Of a stretch of DNA of 38,700 nucleotides, positions 24,164-31,710 are shown one piece after another. The translations under genes were made by a program, and so were the position numbers. Position 1 is the stretch's first letter, and each line of letters opens with the position of its first letter. The stretch comes from Methanomicrobiales archaeon (GTDB lineage: Archaea; Halobacteriota; Methanomicrobia; Methanomicrobiales; Methanospirillaceae), in NCBI GenBank assembly GCA_026394715.1, contig JAPKXR010000189.1, positions 1 through 38,700 of the forward strand. Direction: 5' to 3'. The notes under the pieces are model-generated. The model searched no databases. It was given only the letters and a program-made list of their open reading frames with translations, and was not told the origin of the DNA.

Positions 24164-25929
24164 CCGGAATTACAAAAAGGCTCTCTTTTGAGAGATGTTT
24201 TCTTTTAGTACTAATCCTCGCAATCATACTCCGGTTCGCGTTCCTTGACCTGAAGTTGTTGCACCATGACGAGGCAATTCATGCATGGTTCGCCTACGAA
24301 CTCGTGACAAAAGGGGTGTATAGCTATGACCCGATGTACCACGGTCCATTGCTCTACTACCTGACCGCCAGCATGTACTGGTTACTGGGCCAATCAGATC
24401 TTATCGCCCGTCTTCTCCCTGCCCTGTTCGGTACACTGCTTATACCACTCATATATTTTATTTACCGGCTTGGGTACCTCGATAAACGGCAGGCACTTGT
24501 CGCCGCCTTATTCGTGGCAATTTCCCCGGACATGATCTATTTCTCCCGGTTTCTCAGGCACGATATATTTCAGCTCTTCTTTACCCTGCTGATCCTTGTC
24601 GCCCTGCTCTATTACCTGAATTCGGGCAGGCTGCGGTACGCATTACTGGCAGGGATCGGCGTTGCCGGGGGGATGGGGCTCAAAGAAGATATGCCGCTGT
24701 TCCTCCTGGTCTTCCTGGTCTTCGGGCTTTACCTTCTTGCCAGTAAAAAAATTGTGCTGCCAAGACACTGGAAACGGGACGCGTTCCTCGGTATCCTTCT
24801 TGCAGTAGCAATTCTAGCAGTCCTGTACTCCTCATTCGGAATGCATACTGAAGTCCTTGAGACGGGATTGATGAAGGCATGGAACCACTGGACTGCGATG
24901 CATGGCCAGTGCCGTATCTGTGGACCATGGTTCTTCTATATTCTCCTGTTCCTGCTTTACGAGGCCCCCATCTTTATCTTTGCGATCGTTGGTATCGTCC
25001 AGTTTGCAGGAAAAGGTGACAGGCTGAAAAACGCATTTGAAACATTTATCCGATATTTTGACCGGTTCAAGAAACAGCCAGGACCGGACTCATCAACGCA
25101 TGACCTTGTCGGAGCAAGTATCTGTCAGTTGGAACGCAGGAAGGCCAGACCTATCCTTAAAGACAAGCGGGATGTTTTTTTTGTATTCTGCCTGTTCTGG
25201 CTGGTTATTTCACTGGGTGCCTATGCCTATATCGGGGAGAAAGTGCCCTGGCTCATCATCCACCAGTTGTTACCGATGATCTTTGTTGCCGTCTACATGA
25301 TGACAAAAAAGAAGATGCTCATCGCGCTTATTGCATGTCTGTTCCTTATTGTCATGACATGGCACGTTGCATTTGTCCCAACAGATGTAAACGAGCCAAT
25401 TGTACAGGTGCAAAACTCAGAAGATGTCCGGACAATCATAAAAATTATCGATGCATCAGATATCGTTATGATCGCGTCGAAAGATTACTGGCCACTGCCA
25501 TGGTACGATCGCGGGCATGGCTGGGATAAGATCAGGTTCTACGGTGAGATACTCAATACCAGTGAGATCTACAAACAGCTACCGGATATGGTCATCACCC
25601 ATGACCTCGAGAGCTATCCTGAGCTGACGGGATACCATAAGAGGACCTACAAGCTCTCATACTGGTTCTCGGTCATTGATAATGAGAACCGGGTCCCGGA
25701 GTATTATTTTTACCGTGATGGGAAAATGGGCAGTATTAACCTCGATATTTTTACACGGATCGGGACGAATGCAGATGAGGTAATGATGAACGGACCAGAA
25801 AGCGGGGGCAAGACATGGAACTTCGCATTATCGACCGGTTCCGGGATCCCCAAAGGAGACCCCGTCCCACTGGTATATTCCAATCCCTTTTCCAACCTGA
25901 CAAGGATATTTGGAACTCCCGGCATTTAA
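24142..25929 (+). CDS. Agl23-like flippase-associated membrane protein (TIGR03663 type)
   Basis: This 595-residue membrane protein has a glycosyltransferase-39/PMT-like N-terminal half with about 11 membrane segments. The family mark is an acidic HHDEAIHAWFAYEL (about 41-54), followed by YDPMYHGPLLYYLTASMYWLLG, RLLPALFG, and RHDIFQLFF. The C-terminal soluble part contains DASDIVMIASKDYWPLPWYDRG. It matches my memory of TIGR03663 (flippase activity-associated protein Agl23), found next to YYY-type proteins. It should act on lipid-linked sugars for N-glycosylation; its exact activity is unknown. GTG 24142 is the only in-frame start, behind GAGGG at about 24132-24136. It stands nine bases after rps10, but is separated from it by the terminator-like hairpin. 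Confidence 0.85.
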   Translation: MSAAAFFSGITKRLSFERCFLLVLILAIILRFAFLDLKLLHHDEAIHAWFAYELVTKGVYSYDPMYHGPLLYYLTASMYWLLGQSDLIARLLPALFGTLLIPLIYFIYRLGYLDKRQALVAALFVAISPDMIYFSRFLRHDIFQLFFTLLILVALLYYLNSGRLRYALLAGIGVAGGMGLKEDMPLFLLVFLVFGLYLLASKKIVLPRHWKRDAFLGILLAVAILAVLYSSFGMHTEVLETGLMKAWNHWTAMHGQCRICGPWFFYILLFLLYEAPIFIFAIVGIVQFAGKGDRLKNAFETFIRYFDRFKKQPGPDSSTHDLVGASICQLERRKARPILKDKRDVFFVFCLFWLVISLGAYAYIGEKVPWLIIHQLLPMIFVAVYMMTKKKMLIALIACLFLIVMTWHVAFVPTDVNEPIVQVQNSEDVRTIIKIIDASDIVMIASKDYWPLPWYDRGHGWDKIRFYGEILNTSEIYKQLPDMVITHDLESYPELTGYHKRTYKLSYWFSVIDNENRVPEYYFYRDGKMGSINLDIFTRIGTNADEVMMNGPESGGKTWNFALSTGSGIPKGDPVPLVYSNPFSNLTRIFGTPGI

Positions 25930-26214
25930 TTCCCATTTCACCGGGCAGAATGTCAGGATTGTACCCCTCATATAACCCTTTTTCTCCGGGCAGAATACTA
26001 AAATAACCCTGTGGTCTTGGCACCCAAACATCTTTTCCAAATAATTATTGACCCCGGTTCACAGAAATCCCGGGGGTTAACCCACGCATCCCCATGTCAC
26101 TCCATTGATATATCCAAACGATAAACAAAGCGATAATCGATAACTGTTTCAAGTAATGCCCGTGAATTCCACCATCATTGAAACCCCGGGTAAACCCAGG
26201 TTTAAAAAAAGATA
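25930..26214. repeat. Convergent intergenic region with an imperfect direct repeat
   Basis: CCGGGCAGAAT occurs at 25941-25951 and 25986-25996, each followed by ATAACCCT (25972-25979 and 26003-26010). A palindrome AAACC-TG-GGTTT at about 26194-26206 next to a run of A7 (T7 on the minus strand) fits a terminator of the membrane protein gene. No gene is seen. Confidence 0.45.
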
Positions 26215-27390
26215 TTATGCAAGCTCATCCCAGTCGGTGCGCCTGCGGCGATAGAGAACAATTCCAACGACAATGACAACCGCAATGACAACAATTATGA
26301 CGATGTAGATGAGGATGCTGCCAAGTCCGCTGGCCGCTCCACCAAATATACCCCCAATCCCTTTTGTTACGGAGTCCAGCGGGTTGGCCTCACCAATGTC
26401 CTTTCTTAACACAAGTGCCGCATTATAGCTTTCTTTTGCCATGTCCGACGACTGTACCGCCTTGTCCTTCGCCCCGGTGAAATCGTTTTTCGGCAGGAGG
26501 TCGTTTGCTTCCGATAACAGGTCTGCAGCCCGGTCCCGCTTTTGAATTATCTGGGCAAGTCGCGGGTCATTTCCCATGCTCCGGTTCACCTTGAAGTAAG
26601 TAATGAGACCATCTGTCTGGTCAATAGGTGTTTGTGCCTCGTTAATGACCTGCTGAGCCATTGCCCTGTCAAGTGCTGCCTGGCCGTCTTTCAACAGTAC
26701 CTGTGCATTCGTCAGGTAGGTCTGGGCTGCTGAGAACGAAGAGGATTTCTCGGCATTAGAAATCGCAGTATTTGCGGCCGAATATTTTTCCATCGCACCG
26801 GTTGTTTCAATTCCCGCCTGGGCCTTTTCATCAATCAATGCCCGGAATGCCGTGAGGGCGATTTTCACATCAGATATCGCCTTGGTTTTATCAGCCGGAT
26901 TTATTACGTACCGTTCCCGGATTACTTCACTGCCGGATACCGCTTCCGACTTGCCACTCAGTTCCGCGACCCGGATAATCGTCTTGTTACCTGAGGTCGT
27001 CACCGTGGGGACTTCCCCGTTCAGGGTGACCTTCATGGATAATTCCCTTTTCGAAGGATATGAAAGGACCCAGCCGTTGATATTTAAATTCCGCCCGTTT
27101 GCAGTAACGGCCGGATTCGGATTACCATCGAGGGAGGTAATATAGGACCATTGCCCGTTTTCCAGATCGGTTGACATCGTCAGTGTCTCCCCACTCGGGA
27201 ACGTTTCGCCACCGGTCGGATTAAAATCGATTGTGAAAATTGCAGTAACAGGATTTGGCGGTTTCTGGCCCGAAACGAGGTCACCTACGGGGGTAATTGC
27301 AATATTTTTTACGCTTATCGACGCAGCTGCGACAGTAATGCCTGCAATAAGAATCAGCAGGACAACAAGGCTTGTCTTCAATGTACTCAT
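26215..27390 (-). CDS. Exported membrane-anchored protein with helical region, CetZ partner candidate
   Basis: I do not recognise a family. The 391-residue protein begins with a signal/anchor (TLKTSLVVLLILIAGITVAAASIS), then a beta-rich outer region to about 150 (PVGDLVSGQKPPNPVTAIFTIDF). From about 165 to 340 it is long and helical, rich in Ala/Glu/Lys/Asp (KAISDVKIALTAFRALIDEKAQ, NAQVLLKDGQAALDRAMAQQ, DLLSEANDLLPKNDF). Near the end is one strong membrane helix (GSILIYIVIIVVIAVVIVVGIVLY), followed by a basic stop-transfer RRRRTDWDELA. It starts 12 bases after the cetZ stop, so the two are cotranscribed. It could be an extracellular, S-layer-side or envelope partner of the cytoskeletal protein. 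The cytoplasmic tail is very short, which limits direct contact with CetZ. Confidence 0.75.
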   Translation of the reverse strand: MSTLKTSLVVLLILIAGITVAAASISVKNIAITPVGDLVSGQKPPNPVTAIFTIDFNPTGGETFPSGETLTMSTDLENGQWSYITSLDGNPNPAVTANGRNLNINGWVLSYPSKRELSMKVTLNGEVPTVTTSGNKTIIRVAELSGKSEAVSGSEVIRERYVINPADKTKAISDVKIALTAFRALIDEKAQAGIETTGAMEKYSAANTAISNAEKSSSFSAAQTYLTNAQVLLKDGQAALDRAMAQQVINEAQTPIDQTDGLITYFKVNRSMGNDPRLAQIIQKRDRAADLLSEANDLLPKNDFTGAKDKAVQSSDMAKESYNAALVLRKDIGEANPLDSVTKGIGGIFGGAASGLGSILIYIVIIVVIAVVIVVGIVLYRRRRTDWDELA

Positions 27391-27402
27391 ATAATGCGGA
27401 CC

Positions 27403-28587
27403 TCACTCAAACAGCGGTTCAATTGACTCCTGCTCAAACATTGTTGATTTTTGTCGCCGGTCAGGTTTGTATACATCATCTTTTGTCTCTTTGGCAATTT
27501 CAAGAAGTTCCCTGATGCGCGGTGCATTCCCAATACTGGCAAGCACCACCACAACGGCAACATATTCACTGTTTACCGGGTAATCTCCACCCCGGACTTC
27601 AACACCGGCGATATTCTCTTCCACCCAGCTCTTCGCCTTCTCGATCCCTTTCCGGTCAAGTTCATTCGGGGGCCCCGCAACAAGGACCAGGGCCCGCTCA
27701 GCCGTTGAAAAATCACAGGGAAGCGTAAGTCGCCCGAGCATCGCCCGTCTCACAAGCGATATGACCTTTGCAGTCCTGTCCTCACCCAGAAGGCCTTCAT
27801 CCTCGTGGCCCTTCCGGATAATTGTGTCTTTGATAGTGGTGATAAATGCACCGATATTCTTCTGTTTCTTTTTCGAAGATACGCTGCTGATTGCATACCC
27901 AACCGTCGTAATCCCACCACCCCGGAGCGTATTAATAATTTCGCTGGAGTCAACAACCATCTCGCCGACACCAAACCGCCCGGGTTCACCTGCCCGGAAG
28001 AGAATGCCAAAACGGCGTACAATTTCATCGTTTAACCGCTGAAACGCACTTTTAACACTTTCTCCCTCATTTTTCCAGGCAGAATTATCGAAAAGGAAGG
28101 TATTATCCGCCTCGTTAATGATGGTCTTCAGGCTCCTTGCGGCGTTGTAAGAATAGAGCCGCCCTTCTTCGGGAGCAGGCAGAATGCCAAGGACATAGAC
28201 AGGTTCCTGGTATATTTTTTTCAACTCTCGCGCAAGCACGGGGGTACCTCCTGATCCCGTCCCACCACCAAGCCCTGCGACGATCATAAATGCGTCCACA
28301 TCGTGTGTCCCCACACGGTCGATCGCACTCATGATGCCATCCACTTCATCAAGGGTGATCCGGGCCCCTGCGGCATTGTCTGTCCCGACGCCATGCCCTT
28401 TCACCACGGTCTGCCCAATCAGTATGCGGTCCTTCATCGGGACAATCTTCAATCCCATCAGGTCAGTCCGTGCGGTATTGACAACGATTCCCCTGAAACT
28501 CTGGGTACCGAGCCGCTTGTCCTGGGAGAGGAACATATCTACGATTTTTCCTCCCGCCTGTCCAAACCCGATGAAAAATATCTTCAT
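27403..28587 (-). CDS. CetZ-type tubulin/FtsZ-family GTPase
   Basis: This 394-residue protein is a tubulin superfamily GTPase of the CetZ (FtsZ3) type, which in haloarchaea shapes cells and supports motility. It starts FFIGFGQAGGKIVDMFL and has the G-box GLGGGTGSGGTPVLAREL at 105-122. The T7 loop reads MVVDSSEIIN, so D213 and E216 stand where FtsZ has DxxD; CetZ proteins use Glu there. Other CetZ features are RGGGITTVGYAIS and the long LPAPEEGRLYSYNAARSLKTIINEADNTFLFDN. The C-terminal tail is short and acidic and lacks the FtsZ-type binding peptide. It is the first gene of a two-gene operon with a membrane protein. Division-type FtsZ proteins should be elsewhere. Confidence 0.92.
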   Translation of the reverse strand: MKIFFIGFGQAGGKIVDMFLSQDKRLGTQSFRGIVVNTARTDLMGLKIVPMKDRILIGQTVVKGHGVGTDNAAGARITLDEVDGIMSAIDRVGTHDVDAFMIVAGLGGGTGSGGTPVLARELKKIYQEPVYVLGILPAPEEGRLYSYNAARSLKTIINEADNTFLFDNSAWKNEGESVKSAFQRLNDEIVRRFGILFRAGEPGRFGVGEMVVDSSEIINTLRGGGITTVGYAISSVSSKKKQKNIGAFITTIKDTIIRKGHEDEGLLGEDRTAKVISLVRRAMLGRLTLPCDFSTAERALVLVAGPPNELDRKGIEKAKSWVEENIAGVEVRGGDYPVNSEYVAVVVVLASIGNAPRIRELLEIAKETKDDVYKPDRRQKSTMFEQESIEPLFE

Positions 28588-28807
28588 AAAATGATACCCG
28601 ACAGCCTGTTTATGACTTCTATTATCAGTTTTATCTCCTAAGAACTTATCTGTCCGGAGTTCAAATACTTTCTTATAACCGTAAACTGCCCGGAGCCTCT
28701 ATTTTGTCGATAGTCCGGGGCAGAGCCTTTTTTATCCTTCGTTTTGTTAATACTATAGGGAGAATAATCTGTTGGGAACCAGCTGTTCCTGCGATATTGT
28801 CACTATC

Positions 28808-30040
28808 ATGAAGATCTGTATCATTGGCGGAGGACTGACCGGCCTTACAGCGGCGTACGCGCTCTCCGGCAGGCACGATATCGACCTTTTAGAAAAGACC
28901 TCCGCACCAGGTGGCTGCCTCTCCTCGTACCAGGTGAGGAATTACTGGATTGAGAAATACTACCACCACTGCTTTTCCGGGGACCAGGCACTGCTCTCAC
29001 TATTTGACAACCTTGGCCTCGCGGATAAACTTGAATGGAGAAGCGGGACAACCGGGTATTACGCAGGTGGGAAGATTTACCCGTTGACGACCCCGTCCGA
29101 AATCCTCCGTTATCCGGAGCTCGGCCTGGCAGACAAGGCACGGCTCGCATTACTTACCCTGAAAGCGAAAAAAATGGATACCCTGCCGCTCGATTCGGTG
29201 ACCGCAGAGGATTTCATCCTTCAGCACGTCGGGAAAAGGGTGTATACTTCATTTTTCGAACCATTGCTCCGGAGCAAATTCGGAGAACGCCGTTCGGAAG
29301 TTTCTGCCGCCTGGCTTATCAGCCGTATAAAAATCAGGTCTGATCGGGGCATCTCCGGCGAACGGCTTGGATACCTGAACGGGGGCTTCCACCTGCTTGT
29401 TGATGCACTGGTCTCTGCTATTTCCGCCCGGGGGACACATGTTTTGTATAACACCCCTGCAACGACGCTGGTAAAAAACGGGGACTCCTGGAGTGTAAAT
29501 GGCACGAAGTACGATGCAGTAATCTCGACAATGCCACCCGGCCAGCTCCAGCAGATCGGTGGGCCGGAATTACCAACAATCCCTTACCAGGGTGCCGCCT
29601 GCATGACAATCGGGCTCGACCGTGATGTCACGAATAATATTTACTGGCTCAATATGAAAGATGAGACCCCGTACGGGGCCGTTGTTTCCCACACCAACTT
29701 CATACCTGCCGAACGGTACGGGGAACATGTCCTATACCTTGCATCGTATTTTTCAGGGTCAATTCAGCCAGGCCTTGACCAGGTAATGATGGCAGACTTC
29801 TGCAGGAGATTTTCCATTCCAAAAGAAGCAATACACTGGCATAAACTGGCCATTGACCCATTTGCCGGACCCGTCTACACTACCGGTTTCCGCCAGTTAA
29901 TCCCGTCATACGGTAAGGCGGGGCTGTACATGGCAGGCATGTTTTCAACACCAAATTATCCTGAGCGGAGCATGGAGGGGTCAGTCCAGTCCGGGTTCGG
30001 CGTTGCAGGCGTGGTTGACCAGGGGTCAGAAAATGACTAG
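28808..30040 (+). CDS. FAD-dependent amine-oxidase-like oxidoreductase
   Basis: This protein is an NAD(P)/FAD-binding oxidoreductase of the HemY/phytoene-desaturase-like group (COG1232). The ADP-binding motif CIIGGGLTGLTAAYALS opens the protein, followed by LLEKTSAPGGCLSSY and, near the end, YMAGMFSTPNYPERSMEGSVQSGFGVA, the usual FAD-binding close. Length is 411 residues. ATG 28808 was chosen because the Rossmann motif starts there. It is followed by a GT2 gene with an ATG that overlaps its end, then by a flippase-like gene. This context suggests a role in modifying a lipid-linked sugar or isoprenoid, rather than haem synthesis. It begins a plus-strand operon divergent from cetZ. Confidence 0.88.
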   Translation: MKICIIGGGLTGLTAAYALSGRHDIDLLEKTSAPGGCLSSYQVRNYWIEKYYHHCFSGDQALLSLFDNLGLADKLEWRSGTTGYYAGGKIYPLTTPSEILRYPELGLADKARLALLTLKAKKMDTLPLDSVTAEDFILQHVGKRVYTSFFEPLLRSKFGERRSEVSAAWLISRIKIRSDRGISGERLGYLNGGFHLLVDALVSAISARGTHVLYNTPATTLVKNGDSWSVNGTKYDAVISTMPPGQLQQIGGPELPTIPYQGAACMTIGLDRDVTNNIYWLNMKDETPYGAVVSHTNFIPAERYGEHVLYLASYFSGSIQPGLDQVMMADFCRRFSIPKEAIHWHKLAIDPFAGPVYTTGFRQLIPSYGKAGLYMAGMFSTPNYPERSMEGSVQSGFGVAGVVDQGSEND

Positions 30041-30749
30041 CCCTGCCATCGCAGCCGTGATACCGGTATATAATGACCGGAAAGCCCTGGAACGCGCAAT
30101 CCCTGTTTCCCTGCAATACCTCGGGGAGATTACACCTGACTTTGAACTGATCATCGCCGAGGACGGCAGCACGGACGGTAGTGCAGATCTGGTCAGGGAG
30201 ACCAGCCGGCAGGACCCGCGTGTCCGCCTCCTTCACAGTGATGAACGTCTTGGACGGGGAAGGGCATTGAACCGGGCCTTTCGTGAAACTTCTGCACCGA
30301 TTGTCCTTTATTATGATGTTGACCTGGCTACCAGCATGGAGCACCTGCGAAAACTGGTCAGTGCGATACAGGAAGGCTACGACATCGCAACGGGGTCAAG
30401 ACTTCTCCCGGACAGTCGGATCCGGCGTACAGGAGGAAGGGAATTTGCCAGCAGGGGATATAATTTCCTTGTACGGTTGGTCCTCCGGAGCAGGCTCCAC
30501 GACCACCAGTGCGGGTTCAAGTCGTTTCGTCGCGACCGTGTCATTTTAGTTGCGGAAAAGGTCCGGGAGCGTCACTGGTTCTGGGATACCGAGATACTGG
30601 TCAGGGCCCAGCGCAAGGGTTACCGGATACTGGAGTTTCCGGTACACTGGGAGCAGGGGCCGGGCACAACAGTCCGAAAAAGTGATGTGACCGGTATGGG
30701 ACTCTCGGTATTGCGGTTATGGTGGCGGCTCAATGTTCAAAAAGATTAG
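30033..30749 (+). CDS. Family 2 glycosyltransferase, dolichyl-phosphate sugar synthase type
   Basis: This 238-residue GT-A enzyme probably transfers a sugar from a nucleotide sugar to a polyprenyl/dolichyl phosphate. It starts IAAVIPVYNDRKALERAI, followed by LIIAEDGSTDGSADLV, the metal-binding YYDVDLATSMEHL (DxD-like DVD), a HDHQCGFKSFRRD acceptor motif and HWFWDTEILVRAQRKGYRILEFPVHWE. It has no membrane segment. ATG 30033 overlaps the end of the oxidoreductase by eight bases, and AGGGGTCAG lies upstream; longer frames from 30003 are less likely. It overlaps the next flippase-like gene by 17 bases. It should act at the inner face of the membrane. Confidence 0.92.
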   Translation: MTSPAIAAVIPVYNDRKALERAIPVSLQYLGEITPDFELIIAEDGSTDGSADLVRETSRQDPRVRLLHSDERLGRGRALNRAFRETSAPIVLYYDVDLATSMEHLRKLVSAIQEGYDIATGSRLLPDSRIRRTGGREFASRGYNFLVRLVLRSRLHDHQCGFKSFRRDRVILVAEKVRERHWFWDTEILVRAQRKGYRILEFPVHWEQGPGTTVRKSDVTGMGLSVLRLWWRLNVQKD

Positions 30750-31710
30750 TGCGATTGTTATTCCCACGCTTATTGCGGCCGGGATTATTATCTATATGCT
30801 CCTTTCGGTATGGGATGAGCTGCTTATCGCACTCCAACACGTGGTGCCCCTTTATATCGTCCCGGCGGTGCTCGTCTGTCTCCTGGCTTGGATACTGCGT
30901 GGCGCCCGGTACATGGGGATCTTAAAAAGCCTCCAGGTGAAGGCAGGGATGCTTGTTTCCACGGCCTGTATATTTGTCTCCCAGACGGCAAACCTCGTGA
31001 TCCCGGCCCGGCTCGGTGACCTCGTCAGGATTTTCATCCTGAAGCACGAGTATGAGACATCGGTATCTACCGGCATCTCGTCCCTTGTTGTGGAGAGACT
31101 GTTTGATATCATCATGGTCGCACTCCTCGGCGTACTTATGCTCCCCTTTGTCCTGAATGTGCCGCAATGGTTTTACTGGGTAATAGTTGCCCCGCTTATC
31201 ATCGGGGCGGTGTTCATGATCGTCCTGGTAGCACTGGGACGGGTGAAATCAGGAAATAAATATATCATGCTTATCCTGACCATGCTGGATGAGGTGCGAA
31301 AGGCCTCGCTCAGCATCAGGTCACTCATCCAGTTCTCCGCGCTATCTGTCGTTATCTGGCTGCTCGATATCGGTGTATGTATCTTTGTCGTGTACATGTT
31401 TGGCCAGAGCATCGGGTTGCCGATCGTAGTACTTGCCATTGTCATCGGGAACCTCGTAAAAGCAGTCCCGCTGACGCCCGGGGGGGTCGGGACCTATGAA
31501 CTGGCCGTTGCACTGGTCCTCCAGCTGGCGGGAGTCGAGCCGGCACTGGCATTCCTCATTGCCGTGACTGACCACCTGATCAAGAACCTGGTCACGCTTA
31601 TCGGCGGGGTTATTTCCATCTATTACCTCGGTGACTGGGTCCTGTCAACAATAAAATCAGCCTTCAACAAGGAGCTTGGTGAAGGGGCGGGGGGCAATGC
31701 TGGGCGCTGA
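30733..31710 (+). CDS. Flippase-like integral membrane protein (UPF0104, LPG_synthase_TM)
   Basis: This 325-residue protein has about eight membrane segments and the lysylphosphatidylglycerol-synthase-type membrane fold. Marks are SLQVKAGMLVSTACIFVSQTANLVIPARLGDLVRIFIL and GISSLVVERLFDIIMVALL, followed by the conserved KAVPLTPGGVGTYELAVALVL near 240-260. Archaeal relatives often stand beside GT2 genes and are proposed to move lipids or lipid-linked sugars. It overlaps both neighbours (17 bases with the GT2, up to 32 bases with the YYY gene), so the four genes form one operon. No soluble domain is attached. Confidence 0.9.
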   Translation: MFKKISAIVIPTLIAAGIIIYMLLSVWDELLIALQHVVPLYIVPAVLVCLLAWILRGARYMGILKSLQVKAGMLVSTACIFVSQTANLVIPARLGDLVRIFILKHEYETSVSTGISSLVVERLFDIIMVALLGVLMLPFVLNVPQWFYWVIVAPLIIGAVFMIVLVALGRVKSGNKYIMLILTMLDEVRKASLSIRSLIQFSALSVVIWLLDIGVCIFVVYMFGQSIGLPIVVLAIVIGNLVKAVPLTPGGVGTYELAVALVLQLAGVEPALAFLIAVTDHLIKNLVTLIGGVISIYYLGDWVLSTIKSAFNKELGEGAGGNAGR

